From Metarhizobium sp964253915 (GTDB taxonomy: Bacteria; Pseudomonadota; Alphaproteobacteria; Rhizobiales; Rhizobiaceae), in assembly GCF_964253915.1 (NCBI RefSeq), contig NZ_CAXUSG020000017.1, positions 25,194-89,193 on the forward strand: DNA of 64,000 nucleotides. The letters are read 5' to 3'. The notes under the pieces were generated by a model, which saw only the letters and a program-made list of their open reading frames with translations, was not told the origin of the DNA and did no database searches. Each line of letters begins with the position of its first letter. Position 1 is the first letter of the stretch. A program made the position numbers and the translations under genes. Shown piece after piece: positions 35,674-44,856 of this stretch.

Positions 35674-36636
35674 ATGAAGCTGATGGCGATTCTCAATCGG
35701 GATGGCGGGACCTTCAAGACAACCGACATGGCTGCCTACGAGCAGATGGCGGAAACCATCTTCCGGCAGGCCGGTCACGATTTCGAATGCGTGGTCGTGT
35801 CGGGCAAGGATATCGTCGAGGTGATGGAAAAGGCTGCGGAGCGCGGCGATCTCGACGGCTTCATCGCCGGCGGCGGCGACGGCACGATTTCGGCGGCTGC
35901 CGCAATCGCCTGGCGCAACGGCATCGCGCTCGGGGTCATTCCTGCGGGAACGATGAACCTGTTTGCACGGTCGCTGAAATTGCCCCTCGATATCCGGGCG
36001 GTGCTGGAAACGCTGGCAAATGGACGGATCGAGCATGTCGACATCGGCAGCGCCAACGGCCGTCCCTTCATCCACCAGTTCTCCGCCGGCCTGCACGCCC
36101 GCATGGTGCGTTACCGCAACACGATTTCTTACGCTTCCCGCATGGGCAAGATTTCGGCGAACATCCGGGCCTCCATTGGTGTGATCTTCAATCCGCCGGA
36201 ATTCGAGATGGAGTTTTCTGCCAACGGCGTCATCGAGCGCCGCCAGGTGTCGGCGATCTCCGTGTCGAACAATGAGTTCGGCCGCGATCCACTGCTTTTC
36301 GCCGACGACCTCACCGGCGGGCATCTGGGATTCTACACGACGCAACCGCTGAAGCCCGCCGGTGTCGCCCGTCTGGTTTTCGACATCATGCGCGGCCGCC
36401 TGAAGGAAAATTACGCCGTCACAGCCATGGCGGTGCAGGCGCTCGACCTGCATTTTCCGGATGCGAAGGGACGCACCAATTGCGTCATCGACGGCGAGCT
36501 GTTGCCGATGGAGCCCGACGTATCGCTGCGCCTGCACCCCGGCGAACTCAAGGTGCTCGTTGGTGACCCGCCGCCCGCACCAACCCTGATCGAGCGCGTG
36601 GCGGCGGTTCTTCCCGCGTCTGCGGCCAAGCCGTGA
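35674..36636 (+). CDS. Diacylglycerol/lipid kinase family protein
   Basis: A 320-residue cytosolic kinase of the DAGK_cat (YegS-like) family. Visible motifs are NRDGGTF near the N-terminus, the nucleotide-binding GGGDGTIS near residue 70, and PAGTMNLFARSL near residue 90. The C-terminal half holds the second lobe with NNEFGRDPLLFADDL. It would phosphorylate a lipid such as diacylglycerol or a related substrate. The gene abuts the glutamine-synthetase gene end to end, with convergent stops at 36636 and 36637. Confidence 0.86.
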   Translation: MKLMAILNRDGGTFKTTDMAAYEQMAETIFRQAGHDFECVVVSGKDIVEVMEKAAERGDLDGFIAGGGDGTISAAAAIAWRNGIALGVIPAGTMNLFARSLKLPLDIRAVLETLANGRIEHVDIGSANGRPFIHQFSAGLHARMVRYRNTISYASRMGKISANIRASIGVIFNPPEFEMEFSANGVIERRQVSAISVSNNEFGRDPLLFADDLTGGHLGFYTTQPLKPAGVARLVFDIMRGRLKENYAVTAMAVQALDLHFPDAKGRTNCVIDGELLPMEPDVSLRLHPGELKVLVGDPPPAPTLIERVAAVLPASAAKP

Positions 36637-37992
36637 TCAGATGCGCGGCAGATAGGTCTGGTAGTCGAAATCCGACACGGTGCGCAGGTAGGTGATGGCT
36701 TCCTTGCGCTTGGTATCGCCGTAAAGCTTGCGGTAGCTCTCGCCGAAGACGTCGGCGATGAAGGCCGACGAGGAGAACTCTTCGACGGCGGTCAGGAAGT
36801 CATGCGTCAGCCGCTTGGCTTCGACCACGGTGCCAGGTTCCGTCACCGGACCGGGGTCGAGGTCTTCGTCCAGGCCGAGCAGCATGCCGCCGAGAATAGC
36901 GGCCAGCAGCAGGTGCGGATTGGCGTCAGCGCCGGCGACGCGATGCTCGATGCGGGCGGCCGGGCCGTCCTTGTCGGGAATGCGGATCGCCGTGCCGCGA
37001 TGACCAAAACCCCAGGTGAGATCGACCGGCGCGAAGGAGCCGGGCTGGAAGCGGCGGTAGGAATTGGCGAATGGCGCGAAGATCAGTTGCGCATCGCGCA
37101 TCGAGTTCAGCATGCCGGCGCAAACCGATTTGAGCTTGACCGGATCGCCGCCCTTGGCGTCGAGGATGTTCTTGCCCGACTTGTCGATGATGCTGGCATG
37201 CACATGCAGGCCGGAGCCGGCATGGTTGGCATAGGGCTTTGCCATGCAGGTCGATTTCAGACCGTGCTTGCGCGCCGCCTGTTCGGCAATACGTTTCAGG
37301 TAGATGCAGTCGTCGGCCGCAGCAAGCGCATCGGGACGGTGCAGCAGGTTGATCTCGAACTGGCCGGGGCCGAATTCCGCCGTGGTGGCATCGGCAGGCA
37401 GGTCCTGTGCCTTTGCCCAGGCGCGCACGGTCTGCAGGTAGGAATCGAGCGCATCGACCGCCGACATGTCGTAGAGCTGGTAACCGTTGGGCTCGCCCTT
37501 GTAAGTCAGTCTCTTCGGCGGCGTCGGCTTGCCGGTCTCGCGCCAGTCGTCCTCGACGACGTAAAATTCAAGTTCGGTCGCAACGACGGGCGTCAGGCCG
37601 CGGTCATCGTATTTTTTCAGGACGGAGGCGAGGATCGCGCGCGGGTCCATGAAGCTTGGCGTGCCGTCGAGTTCGTGCATGGTTGCAAGAACCTGCGAGG
37701 AGCCGGCCGGCGCCCAGGGCATCGGCGCATGCGAGCGCTTGTCGGCGATGCAGACGCCATCCGGATCGCCGATGGTCAGCGACAGGCCGGTGATGTCGTC
37801 GTTGTCGTCACCCCAGATATCGAGCGACTGTGTCGACGAGGGGAGGCGCACGGAACCATCCCAGACCTTCTTTTCCGCATCGATCGGGATCTGCTTGCCG
37901 CGAAGATCGCCGTTCATGCCGACGAGCAGGATTTCGATACGCGGCGGCAGGGCGGCAGACGCGTCTTCCGCGGCCTTCGTTTGGTCTGACAT
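36637..37992 (-). CDS. Glutamine synthetase family protein (PuuA-like)
   Basis: A 451-residue ligase. Glutamine synthetase signatures include the metal-binding ELEFYV, the ATP/ammonia region AEFGPGQFEINL, HAGSGLHVHASI and the catalytic-loop region RRFQPGSFAPVDL, with RIEHRVAGADANPHL at the C-terminal side. The sequence is closer to gamma-glutamylputrescine synthetase/GS-like proteins than to GlnA; the substrate could be a polyamine or an amino acid. It is monocistronic here; nothing nearby belongs to a putrescine operon. Confidence 0.85.
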   Translation of the reverse strand: MSDQTKAAEDASAALPPRIEILLVGMNGDLRGKQIPIDAEKKVWDGSVRLPSSTQSLDIWGDDNDDITGLSLTIGDPDGVCIADKRSHAPMPWAPAGSSQVLATMHELDGTPSFMDPRAILASVLKKYDDRGLTPVVATELEFYVVEDDWRETGKPTPPKRLTYKGEPNGYQLYDMSAVDALDSYLQTVRAWAKAQDLPADATTAEFGPGQFEINLLHRPDALAAADDCIYLKRIAEQAARKHGLKSTCMAKPYANHAGSGLHVHASIIDKSGKNILDAKGGDPVKLKSVCAGMLNSMRDAQLIFAPFANSYRRFQPGSFAPVDLTWGFGHRGTAIRIPDKDGPAARIEHRVAGADANPHLLLAAILGGMLLGLDEDLDPGPVTEPGTVVEAKRLTHDFLTAVEEFSSSAFIADVFGESYRKLYGDTKRKEAITYLRTVSDFDYQTYLPRI

Positions 37993-38139
37993 TTTTTGAC
38001 GTACTCGCTCTGAACGTTTTTCGTATTGTTCCCGGTCCGATCAGCCGGTGGGGCCGGTGCCGGGCGCTTATTATGACGCCCTGTAGGTATCCGAAATCCA
38101 TTCGCCTTTCAATCGGGGCCGGAAGGCAACACCCGGTCG

Positions 38140-38176
38140 GCAAGACAAAGCCGGCGCCCGAATGTCGGAAGCCGGC
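38140..38176 (-). terminator. Terminator of the glycosyltransferase operon
   Basis: On the minus strand GCCGGC, an inner CCGA/TCGG pair and GCCGGC (38150-38176) form a hairpin followed by TTTGTCTT, 36 bases after the GT39 stop. Confidence 0.55.
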
Positions 38177-38211
38177 CTGTTTACTTTTCGAGACTGTCGG
38201 GCCTGTCTTGC

Positions 38212-39765
38212 TTATGGGGCTTTTGGATAAACTACCGCATAGCTGAAGTGGTAGAGATCGCCCGGCCGACCGCTGATGTAAGGCAGCGCCACATCCTTGG
38301 GCTCGATCTTGACATCCGGTCCTGCAATGGTCTTCAGCCAGTTGCTGAGATCTTCCGGCAATGCCGGATCCGGCTCGCCGCGGCGGCGCCAGGCAAAGAC
38401 GATGGGGTGATCGGCCGTCCATTGATAGGCCGGCTTGTAGCCGGGATAGAACAGCGTATCGATCGGTACATCAGGCATATGCAGCCGTATGTTGCCGCCG
38501 AGATGCGGGTCGCCGGCGATCACCAGCGCCGGGGTTTTACCCACTTCCTCGACAAGTGTCTGGGTAAAGGCGGCATAAGGCACGTTCAGCTTCTCGTAAT
38601 AGCCTGTCAGGTAGGCCACCTTGGAACGCGAGAACAGCACCAGCGGCACGATCGCCATGATGATGAAGGCGATCGGCAGGAAACGTTTCAAAGCATCCTG
38701 GGGAATGTTGCCGGCCGCTTCCAGCTTCAGTGCAAAATAAAGCGGCAGCAGGATCAGGAACGGCGTCAGCCAGCGATCCTTGATGTTTTCGGCATCGGCA
38801 AACAGGATCAGCAGCACGATGAAGCCGAGCACCATGGCAAGGATGCGGCCGATCAGCCGCGTCCATTGGCTCTGCGCCGTCAGGCTCTTGATCAGTGCCT
38901 CCTTGAAGGTCAGCCAGAAGCAGAAGAAGGTGAGGGCGCCGAAGCCCAGCAGGGCCAGGAAATAGGAGAGAAACCCTTTGGGGATCTGCAGGAAGATGCT
39001 GGTGTCGGTGGTGCCCTGCATCTTCTCCAGCGTGCGAGCCGAGGCGAGTTCCAGATTGTCGAAAAGCCACAATGAATGCGGCGTGACCACGGCAAGGGCG
39101 ATAACCGCGGTCACCAGCAGCCGCCAGTCGAAAAGGCGCTTGCGCAGGTCGGGGTCAAGCAGCACGGCAATCAGGGCGGCGCTGGTCAACAGCGCGAAAT
39201 TATACTTGGCAATCAGGCCACAGCCGATCGCCAAACCCGTCAGCGCATAACTGAAGATCGTTGGCGCCCGCAATGTTCTGAGGAAGCCATAGAGAAACAT
39301 GCTGGCGCAGAAGATGGCGCCGACGGTATGCGTCAGGTCGCGCTGCGATTCATAGACCACCTGCGGGATGGTCAGCAGGCCGAGCACGGCGATGACGGCC
39401 AGCTGGCGGCTCTGCAGCACCTGCCGGGCGGCAAACCAGTAGAAGGCGTAAAAGGAGAAAAGAATAAGGTTCTTGAAGACGGCGATGGCCGGGATCGACA
39501 CGCCGAAAACAGCGATCACCCCGTATTGCAGCCAGTTGTAGAACGGCGGCTGCGTATCGTAGCCGAGAGCCAGCCACTGGGAGACAAAAATCTGTTCCGC
39601 TTCGTCAATCTCCAGCGAGTCCGGCAGGGACAGCCGGACGATAAGATTGAGGAGAAAATAACCCGCGAGCAGAACGAGAACGAGGTTCGGTCGCTTCTGG
39701 AGCAGAGCCGCCACGTCAGTCCTGCCGCCTGAAGGTTGTGCGGATAATGTAGTTTGGTGTTTCAT
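38212..39765 (-). CDS. GT39-like polyprenyl-sugar glycosyltransferase (ArnT-type)
   Basis: A 517-residue membrane enzyme with about 12 helices. The first periplasmic loop has the acidic catalytic motif D-E in SLEIDEAEQIF, and TQPPFYNWLQYG is typical of the PMT_2/ArnT family that transfers a sugar from a lipid carrier. A soluble C-terminal domain follows the last helix. The start overlaps the end of the GT2 gene by 50 bases; GTG 39714, right after the GT2 stop, is an alternative. With GT2 and the flippase-like protein it probably adds a sugar to an envelope polymer. Confidence 0.85.
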   Translation of the reverse strand: MKHQTTLSAQPSGGRTDVAALLQKRPNLVLVLLAGYFLLNLIVRLSLPDSLEIDEAEQIFVSQWLALGYDTQPPFYNWLQYGVIAVFGVSIPAIAVFKNLILFSFYAFYWFAARQVLQSRQLAVIAVLGLLTIPQVVYESQRDLTHTVGAIFCASMFLYGFLRTLRAPTIFSYALTGLAIGCGLIAKYNFALLTSAALIAVLLDPDLRKRLFDWRLLVTAVIALAVVTPHSLWLFDNLELASARTLEKMQGTTDTSIFLQIPKGFLSYFLALLGFGALTFFCFWLTFKEALIKSLTAQSQWTRLIGRILAMVLGFIVLLILFADAENIKDRWLTPFLILLPLYFALKLEAAGNIPQDALKRFLPIAFIIMAIVPLVLFSRSKVAYLTGYYEKLNVPYAAFTQTLVEEVGKTPALVIAGDPHLGGNIRLHMPDVPIDTLFYPGYKPAYQWTADHPIVFAWRRRGEPDPALPEDLSNWLKTIAGPDVKIEPKDVALPYISGRPGDLYHFSYAVVYPKAP

Positions 39766-40741
39766 CGGCCTGGAAATAGGTTCGGGCGATCATCTCGGCG
39801 AGGATGCCTGTGGTCACAAGCTGCACCGACGAGAGGAACAACATGACACCGACAATCAGCATCGGCCTGCCACCGATGTCGTTACCAAAGATGAATTTGT
39901 CAACAAAGAGATAAAGCAGGATCAGAACGCTCAGGAAACCGGTGCCAAGGCCGAGCGAGCCGAAAAAATGTCCCGGCCGCGCCTTGTAACGCATGAAGAA
40001 CATGACGGACAACAGGTCCAGGATGACGCGGAAGGTCCGCGAGATCCCGTATTTCGACACGCCGTGCTGGCGCGCATGATGTGTCACGGGCATTTCGCCG
40101 ATGCGTGAACTCGGCACGACGCCGGCCACCCAGGCGGGAATGAAGCGGTGCATCTCGCCCATCAGCTTGACCTGCTTGATGATCGAGGCGCGGTAGATCT
40201 TCAGGCTGCAGCCATAGTCGTGCAGCTTGACGCCGGTGATGCGGCCGATGAGATAATTGGCGCACCAGGAGGGAATCTTGCGGAGGAACAGGCCGTCCTG
40301 GCGGTTCTTGCGCCAGCCGACGAGCAGATCGAGCTCGCGGGCCTCCAGCGCCTCCACCATGCTCGGAATGTCCTTGGGGTCATTCTGCAGGTCGCCGTCG
40401 AGCGTGGCGATCAGCCGGCCGCGGGCGGTATCGATGCCGGCCTGCATGGCAGCCGTCTGGCCGAAATTGCGCTGCAGTTCGACGATTTTCAGGTCCAGGT
40501 CAGGTTGCTCGATATATTTGCGGGCATTGAGCAGTGTTGCATCGGCGCTGCCGTCATCGACGAGCACCAGTTCCCAGCGGTGCGGGTAATCTTTCATCGC
40601 CTCGCAGATGCGGTCGATCAGAGGTCCGACGCTTTCTTCCTCGTTGAAGATCGGGACGACGAGGGACAATTCCATCGGCTGGCCGCTGGTCTGAGATATC
40701 AGCTCGGCTTCCGTCATGTTCTGCAAGTTCAACTTCTCCAA
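39716..40741 (-). CDS. GT2 family glycosyltransferase (polyprenyl-phosphate-sugar synthase, ArnC/DPM1-like)
   Basis: A 341-residue protein. The GT-A domain has VVPIFNEEESVGPL, the nucleotide-binding DGSADAT and the metal motif DGDLQNDPKDIP. Two C-terminal membrane helices (HFFGSLGLGTGFLSVLILL and LIVGVMLFLSSVQLVTTGI) anchor it. It should transfer a sugar from a nucleotide donor onto undecaprenyl-phosphate for use by the downstream GT39 enzyme. The gene overlaps the GT39 gene, so translation is coupled. Divergent from the flippase-like gene. Confidence 0.88.
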   Translation of the reverse strand: MEKLNLQNMTEAELISQTSGQPMELSLVVPIFNEEESVGPLIDRICEAMKDYPHRWELVLVDDGSADATLLNARKYIEQPDLDLKIVELQRNFGQTAAMQAGIDTARGRLIATLDGDLQNDPKDIPSMVEALEARELDLLVGWRKNRQDGLFLRKIPSWCANYLIGRITGVKLHDYGCSLKIYRASIIKQVKLMGEMHRFIPAWVAGVVPSSRIGEMPVTHHARQHGVSKYGISRTFRVILDLLSVMFFMRYKARPGHFFGSLGLGTGFLSVLILLYLFVDKFIFGNDIGGRPMLIVGVMLFLSSVQLVTTGILAEMIARTYFQADETPNYIIRTTFRRQD

Positions 40742-40820
40742 AGCGGCCCGATGGCCATCATGCTATCTGCCATGCTAACAACCGGCCCTGTCAGCAATCG
40801 CACGGGAAAGCCACGACTAT

Positions 40821-41786
40821 ATGAATTCCAGAAAGGATGCCAGCCGAGAGAGATGGATTCTCCGCAATCGGATGGTCATTTTGGCAGTGGCGGTCATGGC
40901 CGGCTACGCAGCTTTTATAGAATGGGCGTTCGGCTGGACGGTGCTGGCGAAGGAGTTCACAGCCATCGGTTTTGTGCCGTTGCTTCTGGCACTCGCGGCA
41001 CTGGTAGGCACCTATTTCATTCGCTGCTGGCGCATCCATGACTACTTCCCGGCAGAAACGTCCGGGCGCTTCTTGCTGCTGTTCCGCGTCACGCAGGTCC
41101 ACAACCTGCTCAACATCATGTTGCCCCTGCGGGCTGGGGAAACCAGTTTCCCGCTGTTGATGCGCTCGGAGTTCGGCATGCCGCTCGCCCGTGCCACTGC
41201 GGCGCTGCTGGTCATGCGGCTGCTGGACCTGCATGCCCTGTTTGCCGCCGCCGGCATCGGGATCGTTATCGGCACCGGTTACCGCCCGCTGGCGATTGTG
41301 CTCTGGTTGGCCTTCCTGCTGTCGCCGGTGGCCTTCTACGCCATGAAGCGGCCAGTCTTCGTTTTCCTTTCGAGCCGATTGCCGGAGAAGCTGCGGCGGC
41401 TGATCGATGAAGTCGATCGCGGCATGCCTGTCGACATGCTTGCCTTCGTGCGCGCCTGGATGGTTACGGTCGCCAACTGGGGCATCAAGGTGGTGGTGCT
41501 GGCCTGGGCGCTGGCTTTGATGGGGGTCGAGCCGTTTGCTGCCTGTTTTGGTGGAGCACTTGGCGGCGAATTGTCGTCGGTCCTGCCGGTGCATGCGCCG
41601 GGCGGCGTCGGCACCTATCCGGCCGGCATCGTTGCCGGTGCGCTTTCTTTCGGAGCGCCGGCCAAGGGTGAAGCCTTCGCCGTCCTCGGCCGCGCGAGCG
41701 TCAACGCCCACCTGCTGATCCTGGTCTCGGCGCTCGCCGGCACGGGGCTTGCTTTGCTCCTGTCCCGGCGCTCGCCAAAAACCTGA
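40821..41786 (+). CDS. Flippase-like membrane protein (UPF0104/LPG synthase TM region)
   Basis: A 321-residue polytopic protein of the AglD/LPG_synthase_TM family. The characteristic segment is near LLNIMLPLRAGETSFPLLM, and the C-terminal VHAPGGVGTYPAGIVAGAL region. Members act as flippase-like proteins or as the membrane domain of lipid-modifying enzymes. It is divergent from GT2 (79 bases). Co-location suggests it helps move the polyprenyl-sugar made by GT2; this is an inference. Confidence 0.8.
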   Translation: MNSRKDASRERWILRNRMVILAVAVMAGYAAFIEWAFGWTVLAKEFTAIGFVPLLLALAALVGTYFIRCWRIHDYFPAETSGRFLLLFRVTQVHNLLNIMLPLRAGETSFPLLMRSEFGMPLARATAALLVMRLLDLHALFAAAGIGIVIGTGYRPLAIVLWLAFLLSPVAFYAMKRPVFVFLSSRLPEKLRRLIDEVDRGMPVDMLAFVRAWMVTVANWGIKVVVLAWALALMGVEPFAACFGGALGGELSSVLPVHAPGGVGTYPAGIVAGALSFGAPAKGEAFAVLGRASVNAHLLILVSALAGTGLALLLSRRSPKT

Positions 41787-41790
41787 AGGC

Positions 41791-43293
41791 TTACTGGAAG
41801 GCCGTCTCGTAGAAGCTGCGCAGCTTGCGGGAATGCAGCGCTTCCGTCGGCATCGCCGCCAGTTTCTGCACGGCCCGGATGCCGATCTGCAGATGCTGGC
41901 TGACCTGGGTGCGATAAAAGGCCGTCGCCATGCCCGGCAGTTTCAGTTCGCCGTGCAGCGGCTTGTCCGAAACGCAAAGCAGCGTGCCGTAAGGCACGCG
42001 GAAACGGAAGCCGTTGGCGGCGATCGTCGCCGATTCCATGTCGAGCGCAATTGCGCGCGATTGCGACAGTCGCTTGACCGGGCCGCGCTGGTCGCGCAGC
42101 TCCCAGTTGCGGTTGTCGATGGTGGCGACGGTGCCGGTGCGCATGATGCGCTTCAGCTCGAAACCCTCGTAGCCGGTAATTTCCGCCACCGCGGCTTCCA
42201 AAGCCACCTGCACTTCCGCCAGCGCCGGGATCGGCACCCAGACGGGCAGGTCGTCGTCGAGCACGTGGTCCTCACGGACATAGGCGTGTGCCAGCACATA
42301 GTCTCCAAGCCGCTGGCTGTTGCGCAGGCCGGCGCAATGACCGAGCATCAGCCAGGCGTGCGGGCGCAGCACGGCGATGTGGTCGGTGATGGTCTTGGCG
42401 TTGGACGGGCCGACGCCGATGTTGACCATGGTAATGCCGGCATGCCCCTTCTTCTTGAGATGATAGGCCGGCATCTGCGGCAGGCGTACCATGGCAAGGT
42501 CGGAAGCCGGCCGGTCGGCGCCGGCGGGCGTGACAATGTTGCCCGGCTCGACGAATTCGGTGTAGCCGTCACCGCCGCTCGCCATCAGTTCCCGCGCCCA
42601 GGCGCAGAACTCGTCGATATAGAACTGGTAGTTGGTGAACAGCACGAAATTCTGGAAATGATTGGCGCTCGTCGCCGTGTAGTGGCTGAGCCGTGCCAGC
42701 GAATAGTCGATGCGCTGCGCGGTAAAGGGTGCCAGCGGCGCCGGCTCGCCCGGCGGCAGTTCGTATTCGCCGTTGGCGATCAGGTCGTCGGTGTTGTTGA
42801 GGTCAGGTGTGTCGAAGAGGTCGCGCAACGGCACGTCGGACAGCGACGAAGAGGCCGATGCCTCGACATGCGCGCCTTCGCCAAAGGCGAAGTGCAGCGG
42901 GATCGGCGTGGCCGATTCCGACACCGTCATCGGCACATTGTGGTTGCGCATCAAAAGATTGAGCTGTTCCTTGAGGTAATGCTTGAAAAGCTTCGGCCGG
43001 GTGACTGTCGTGCTGTAGACCCCTGGGGCCGTCACATGGCCATAGGACAGGCGGGAATCCACATGGCCGAAACTGCTCGTCTCGATGCTGACCTGCGGAT
43101 AGCAGGCGCGGTAGCGGCCGGTGATCGGCGCACCCTGCGCCAGGGATTTGAAGGCATCGGTGAGGAACACCGTGTTGCGCTCGTAAAGCTCCGTCAGGGC
43201 AGCAACGGCCTGCGCGGAATTGTCGAAAGTCTGCGGGACAAAGGGGTCCGGCGAGATGAAGGGAAGGGGAAGGGACGAGATTCGTTTGCTCAT
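41791..43293 (-). CDS. amn: AMP nucleosidase
   Basis: A 500-residue enzyme that cleaves AMP to adenine and ribose 5-phosphate. The N-terminal AMNp_N domain is followed by the purine nucleoside phosphorylase-like catalytic domain (MVNIGVGPSNAKTITDHIAV, AHAYVREDHVLDDDLP and the C-terminal ALDMESATIAANGF with the substrate Glu). The length matches E. coli Amn. It converges on the flippase-like gene with four bases between the stops and probably works in purine salvage. Confidence 0.93.
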   Translation of the reverse strand: MSKRISSLPLPFISPDPFVPQTFDNSAQAVAALTELYERNTVFLTDAFKSLAQGAPITGRYRACYPQVSIETSSFGHVDSRLSYGHVTAPGVYSTTVTRPKLFKHYLKEQLNLLMRNHNVPMTVSESATPIPLHFAFGEGAHVEASASSSLSDVPLRDLFDTPDLNNTDDLIANGEYELPPGEPAPLAPFTAQRIDYSLARLSHYTATSANHFQNFVLFTNYQFYIDEFCAWARELMASGGDGYTEFVEPGNIVTPAGADRPASDLAMVRLPQMPAYHLKKKGHAGITMVNIGVGPSNAKTITDHIAVLRPHAWLMLGHCAGLRNSQRLGDYVLAHAYVREDHVLDDDLPVWVPIPALAEVQVALEAAVAEITGYEGFELKRIMRTGTVATIDNRNWELRDQRGPVKRLSQSRAIALDMESATIAANGFRFRVPYGTLLCVSDKPLHGELKLPGMATAFYRTQVSQHLQIGIRAVQKLAAMPTEALHSRKLRSFYETAFQ

Positions 43294-43383
43294 GCGCCAC
43301 TATAGATTGACGCTGTTGACAAGCAAGCGACATCCCGCCGGATTTTCCCCAAAAAATCCCGCTGGCAGAATGTCTTGCGGTCC

Positions 43384-43554
43384 TCAGAGCACGGCGACGC
43401 AGGACGGGCTTGCCGGATGATAGCAGGGAGCGGCAGTGCCGATGTGCACACGCGCCGGCGCCCGGCTGGAATGCAGCACTGCTGCCGAGAAAGCCATGGC
43501 GAAAATCGCCGCGCTGAGGGTGATGATGGTAAGACGCCGTGCCAGAATTGCCAT
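43384..43554 (-). CDS. Small secreted or membrane protein (56 residues)
   Basis: Starts MAILARRLTIITLSAAIFAM, a signal-peptide or anchor-like helix, then a short tail with two cysteines (APCYHP and SPSCVAVL) that could pair. GGGG and other purines lie within 15 bases upstream of ATG 43554. It sits alone between amn and the GST gene. No family is recognised. The clean signal-like start and compact tail favour a real gene. Confidence 0.5.
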   Translation of the reverse strand: MAILARRLTIITLSAAIFAMAFSAAVLHSSRAPARVHIGTAAPCYHPASPSCVAVL

Positions 43555-43709
43555 TGCCAAGCCCCGTAAGTGGTATCCCCTTGATTGTTCCACTTTGATA
43601 CGGCCGGCCTGAACCGGTGCTGAGACGACAGTTCATTTTCCGTTCAGAAAGGCCCTTGAACTCGGCAACGACATGATTACCTCTGATCGACCAACAGGAG
43701 AGGATCCGG

Positions 43710-44408
43710 ATGACTGCGCCTATCGAACTCTATTATTGGCCGACCCCCAACGGCTGGAAGATCACCGTCATGCTGGAGGAACTCGGCGTTCCCTACGAGG
43801 TGAAGTATATCAACATCGGCAAGGGCGAGCAGTTCGAACCGGATTTTCTCAAGATCGCCCCCAACAACCGCATGCCGGCGATCGTCGATCCTGACGGTCC
43901 GGGCGGCGAACCGATCTCCGTCTTCGAATCCGGCGCCATCCTGCAATATCTCGGCCGCAAGTTCGGCAAATTCTATCCGACCGACGAGCGCACCCGCGTA
44001 CAGGTCGAGGAATGGCTGTTCTGGCAGGTCGGCGGTCTCGGGCCGATGGCCGGCCAAGCCCATCATTTCCGCCAGTACGCGCCGGAAAAGATCGAATACG
44101 GCATCAACCGTTATACCAACGAGGTGAACCGCCTCTATGGCGTGATGAACAAGCGCCTCGCCGAGCGCGACTTCCTCGCCGGCGATTATTCGATCGCCGA
44201 CATGGCCTCGATCGGCTGGGTCATTCCCCACGAGCGCCAGGGCCAGGATCTCAACGACTTCCCCAACCTGAAGCGCTGGTTCGAGGCGGTCATGGCCCGC
44301 CCCGCGGTGATCAAGGCGATTGCCGTCGGCAAGGAAGAGCGTGATCGTTCCAACCTTGCCACTGATAAGGAGGCCCAGAAGGTGCTGTTCGGCCAGCGCG
44401 CCCGCTGA
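43710..44408 (+). CDS. Glutathione S-transferase (YghU/YfcG-like)
   Basis: A 232-residue GST. The thioredoxin-like N-terminal domain carries YYWPTPNGWKITVMLEEL and the substrate-binding ESGAILQYLGR; the helical C-terminal domain spans residues about 95-215. The N-G-W-K pattern is typical of the Nu-class/disulfide-bond oxidoreductase GSTs. AGGAGAGG precedes ATG 43710, and a strong terminator follows the gene, so it is monocistronic. The role is presumably in thiol redox or detoxification. Confidence 0.88.
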   Translation: MTAPIELYYWPTPNGWKITVMLEELGVPYEVKYINIGKGEQFEPDFLKIAPNNRMPAIVDPDGPGGEPISVFESGAILQYLGRKFGKFYPTDERTRVQVEEWLFWQVGGLGPMAGQAHHFRQYAPEKIEYGINRYTNEVNRLYGVMNKRLAERDFLAGDYSIADMASIGWVIPHERQGQDLNDFPNLKRWFEAVMARPAVIKAIAVGKEERDRSNLATDKEAQKVLFGQRAR

Positions 44409-44435
44409 TCAAAACGTCTAGCGATGACAAAAATG

Positions 44436-44466
44436 AGCCCGGAGCCAGCGCTTCCGGGCTTTTTTC
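44436..44466 (+). terminator. Rho-independent terminator of the GST gene
   Basis: AGCCCGGA (44436-44443) pairs with TCCGGGCT (44453-44460), followed by TTTTTT. Confidence 0.85.
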
Positions 44467-44856
44467 TTGCCGGAAATCCACCGACTGCAGCCGGAAAAAT
44501 TCATGCGAAAAAATCGGCTGCTCGATTCAGGGTGAACAAAGGGTTGAGATCGAGGTGTTTATTTTTCGTAAAATTCTCCGGAAAGTCCTTAATTTGCAGG
44601 CGGTGCGATGCTTAACGGAATCCGGCATTTACCGGGTGTTTGTATTTTGTTTGTGTCAAATTAATCATGCATTTTAAACGCGTGTTGAAGGCCGTTTGGC
44701 ATAGTGAAGCCATCAGACGAGCAGGGAATAACCCGCCGGCCGGGACGATCGAAAAACCGCTGGAAGACGGAGAGATCGGTTTCGGTGAATGCCTCGAAAA
44801 TCGAGGAAAAACAGGGACTTTACAGAACCAAACAGGCTTTAACAGGGACAGATCCA
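44467..44856 (+). promoter_or_regulatory. Long leader before the Sel1-repeat gene
   Basis: About 390 bases without a recognised gene between the GST terminator and the Sel1 gene. It has AT-rich stretches (TTTGTATTTTGTTTG, 44639-44653) and small inverted repeats (AAACCG...CGGTTT around 44755-44783). The open frame that continues upstream from the Sel1 gene does not look coding. A long 5' leader or a small RNA is possible but not shown. Confidence 0.35.
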
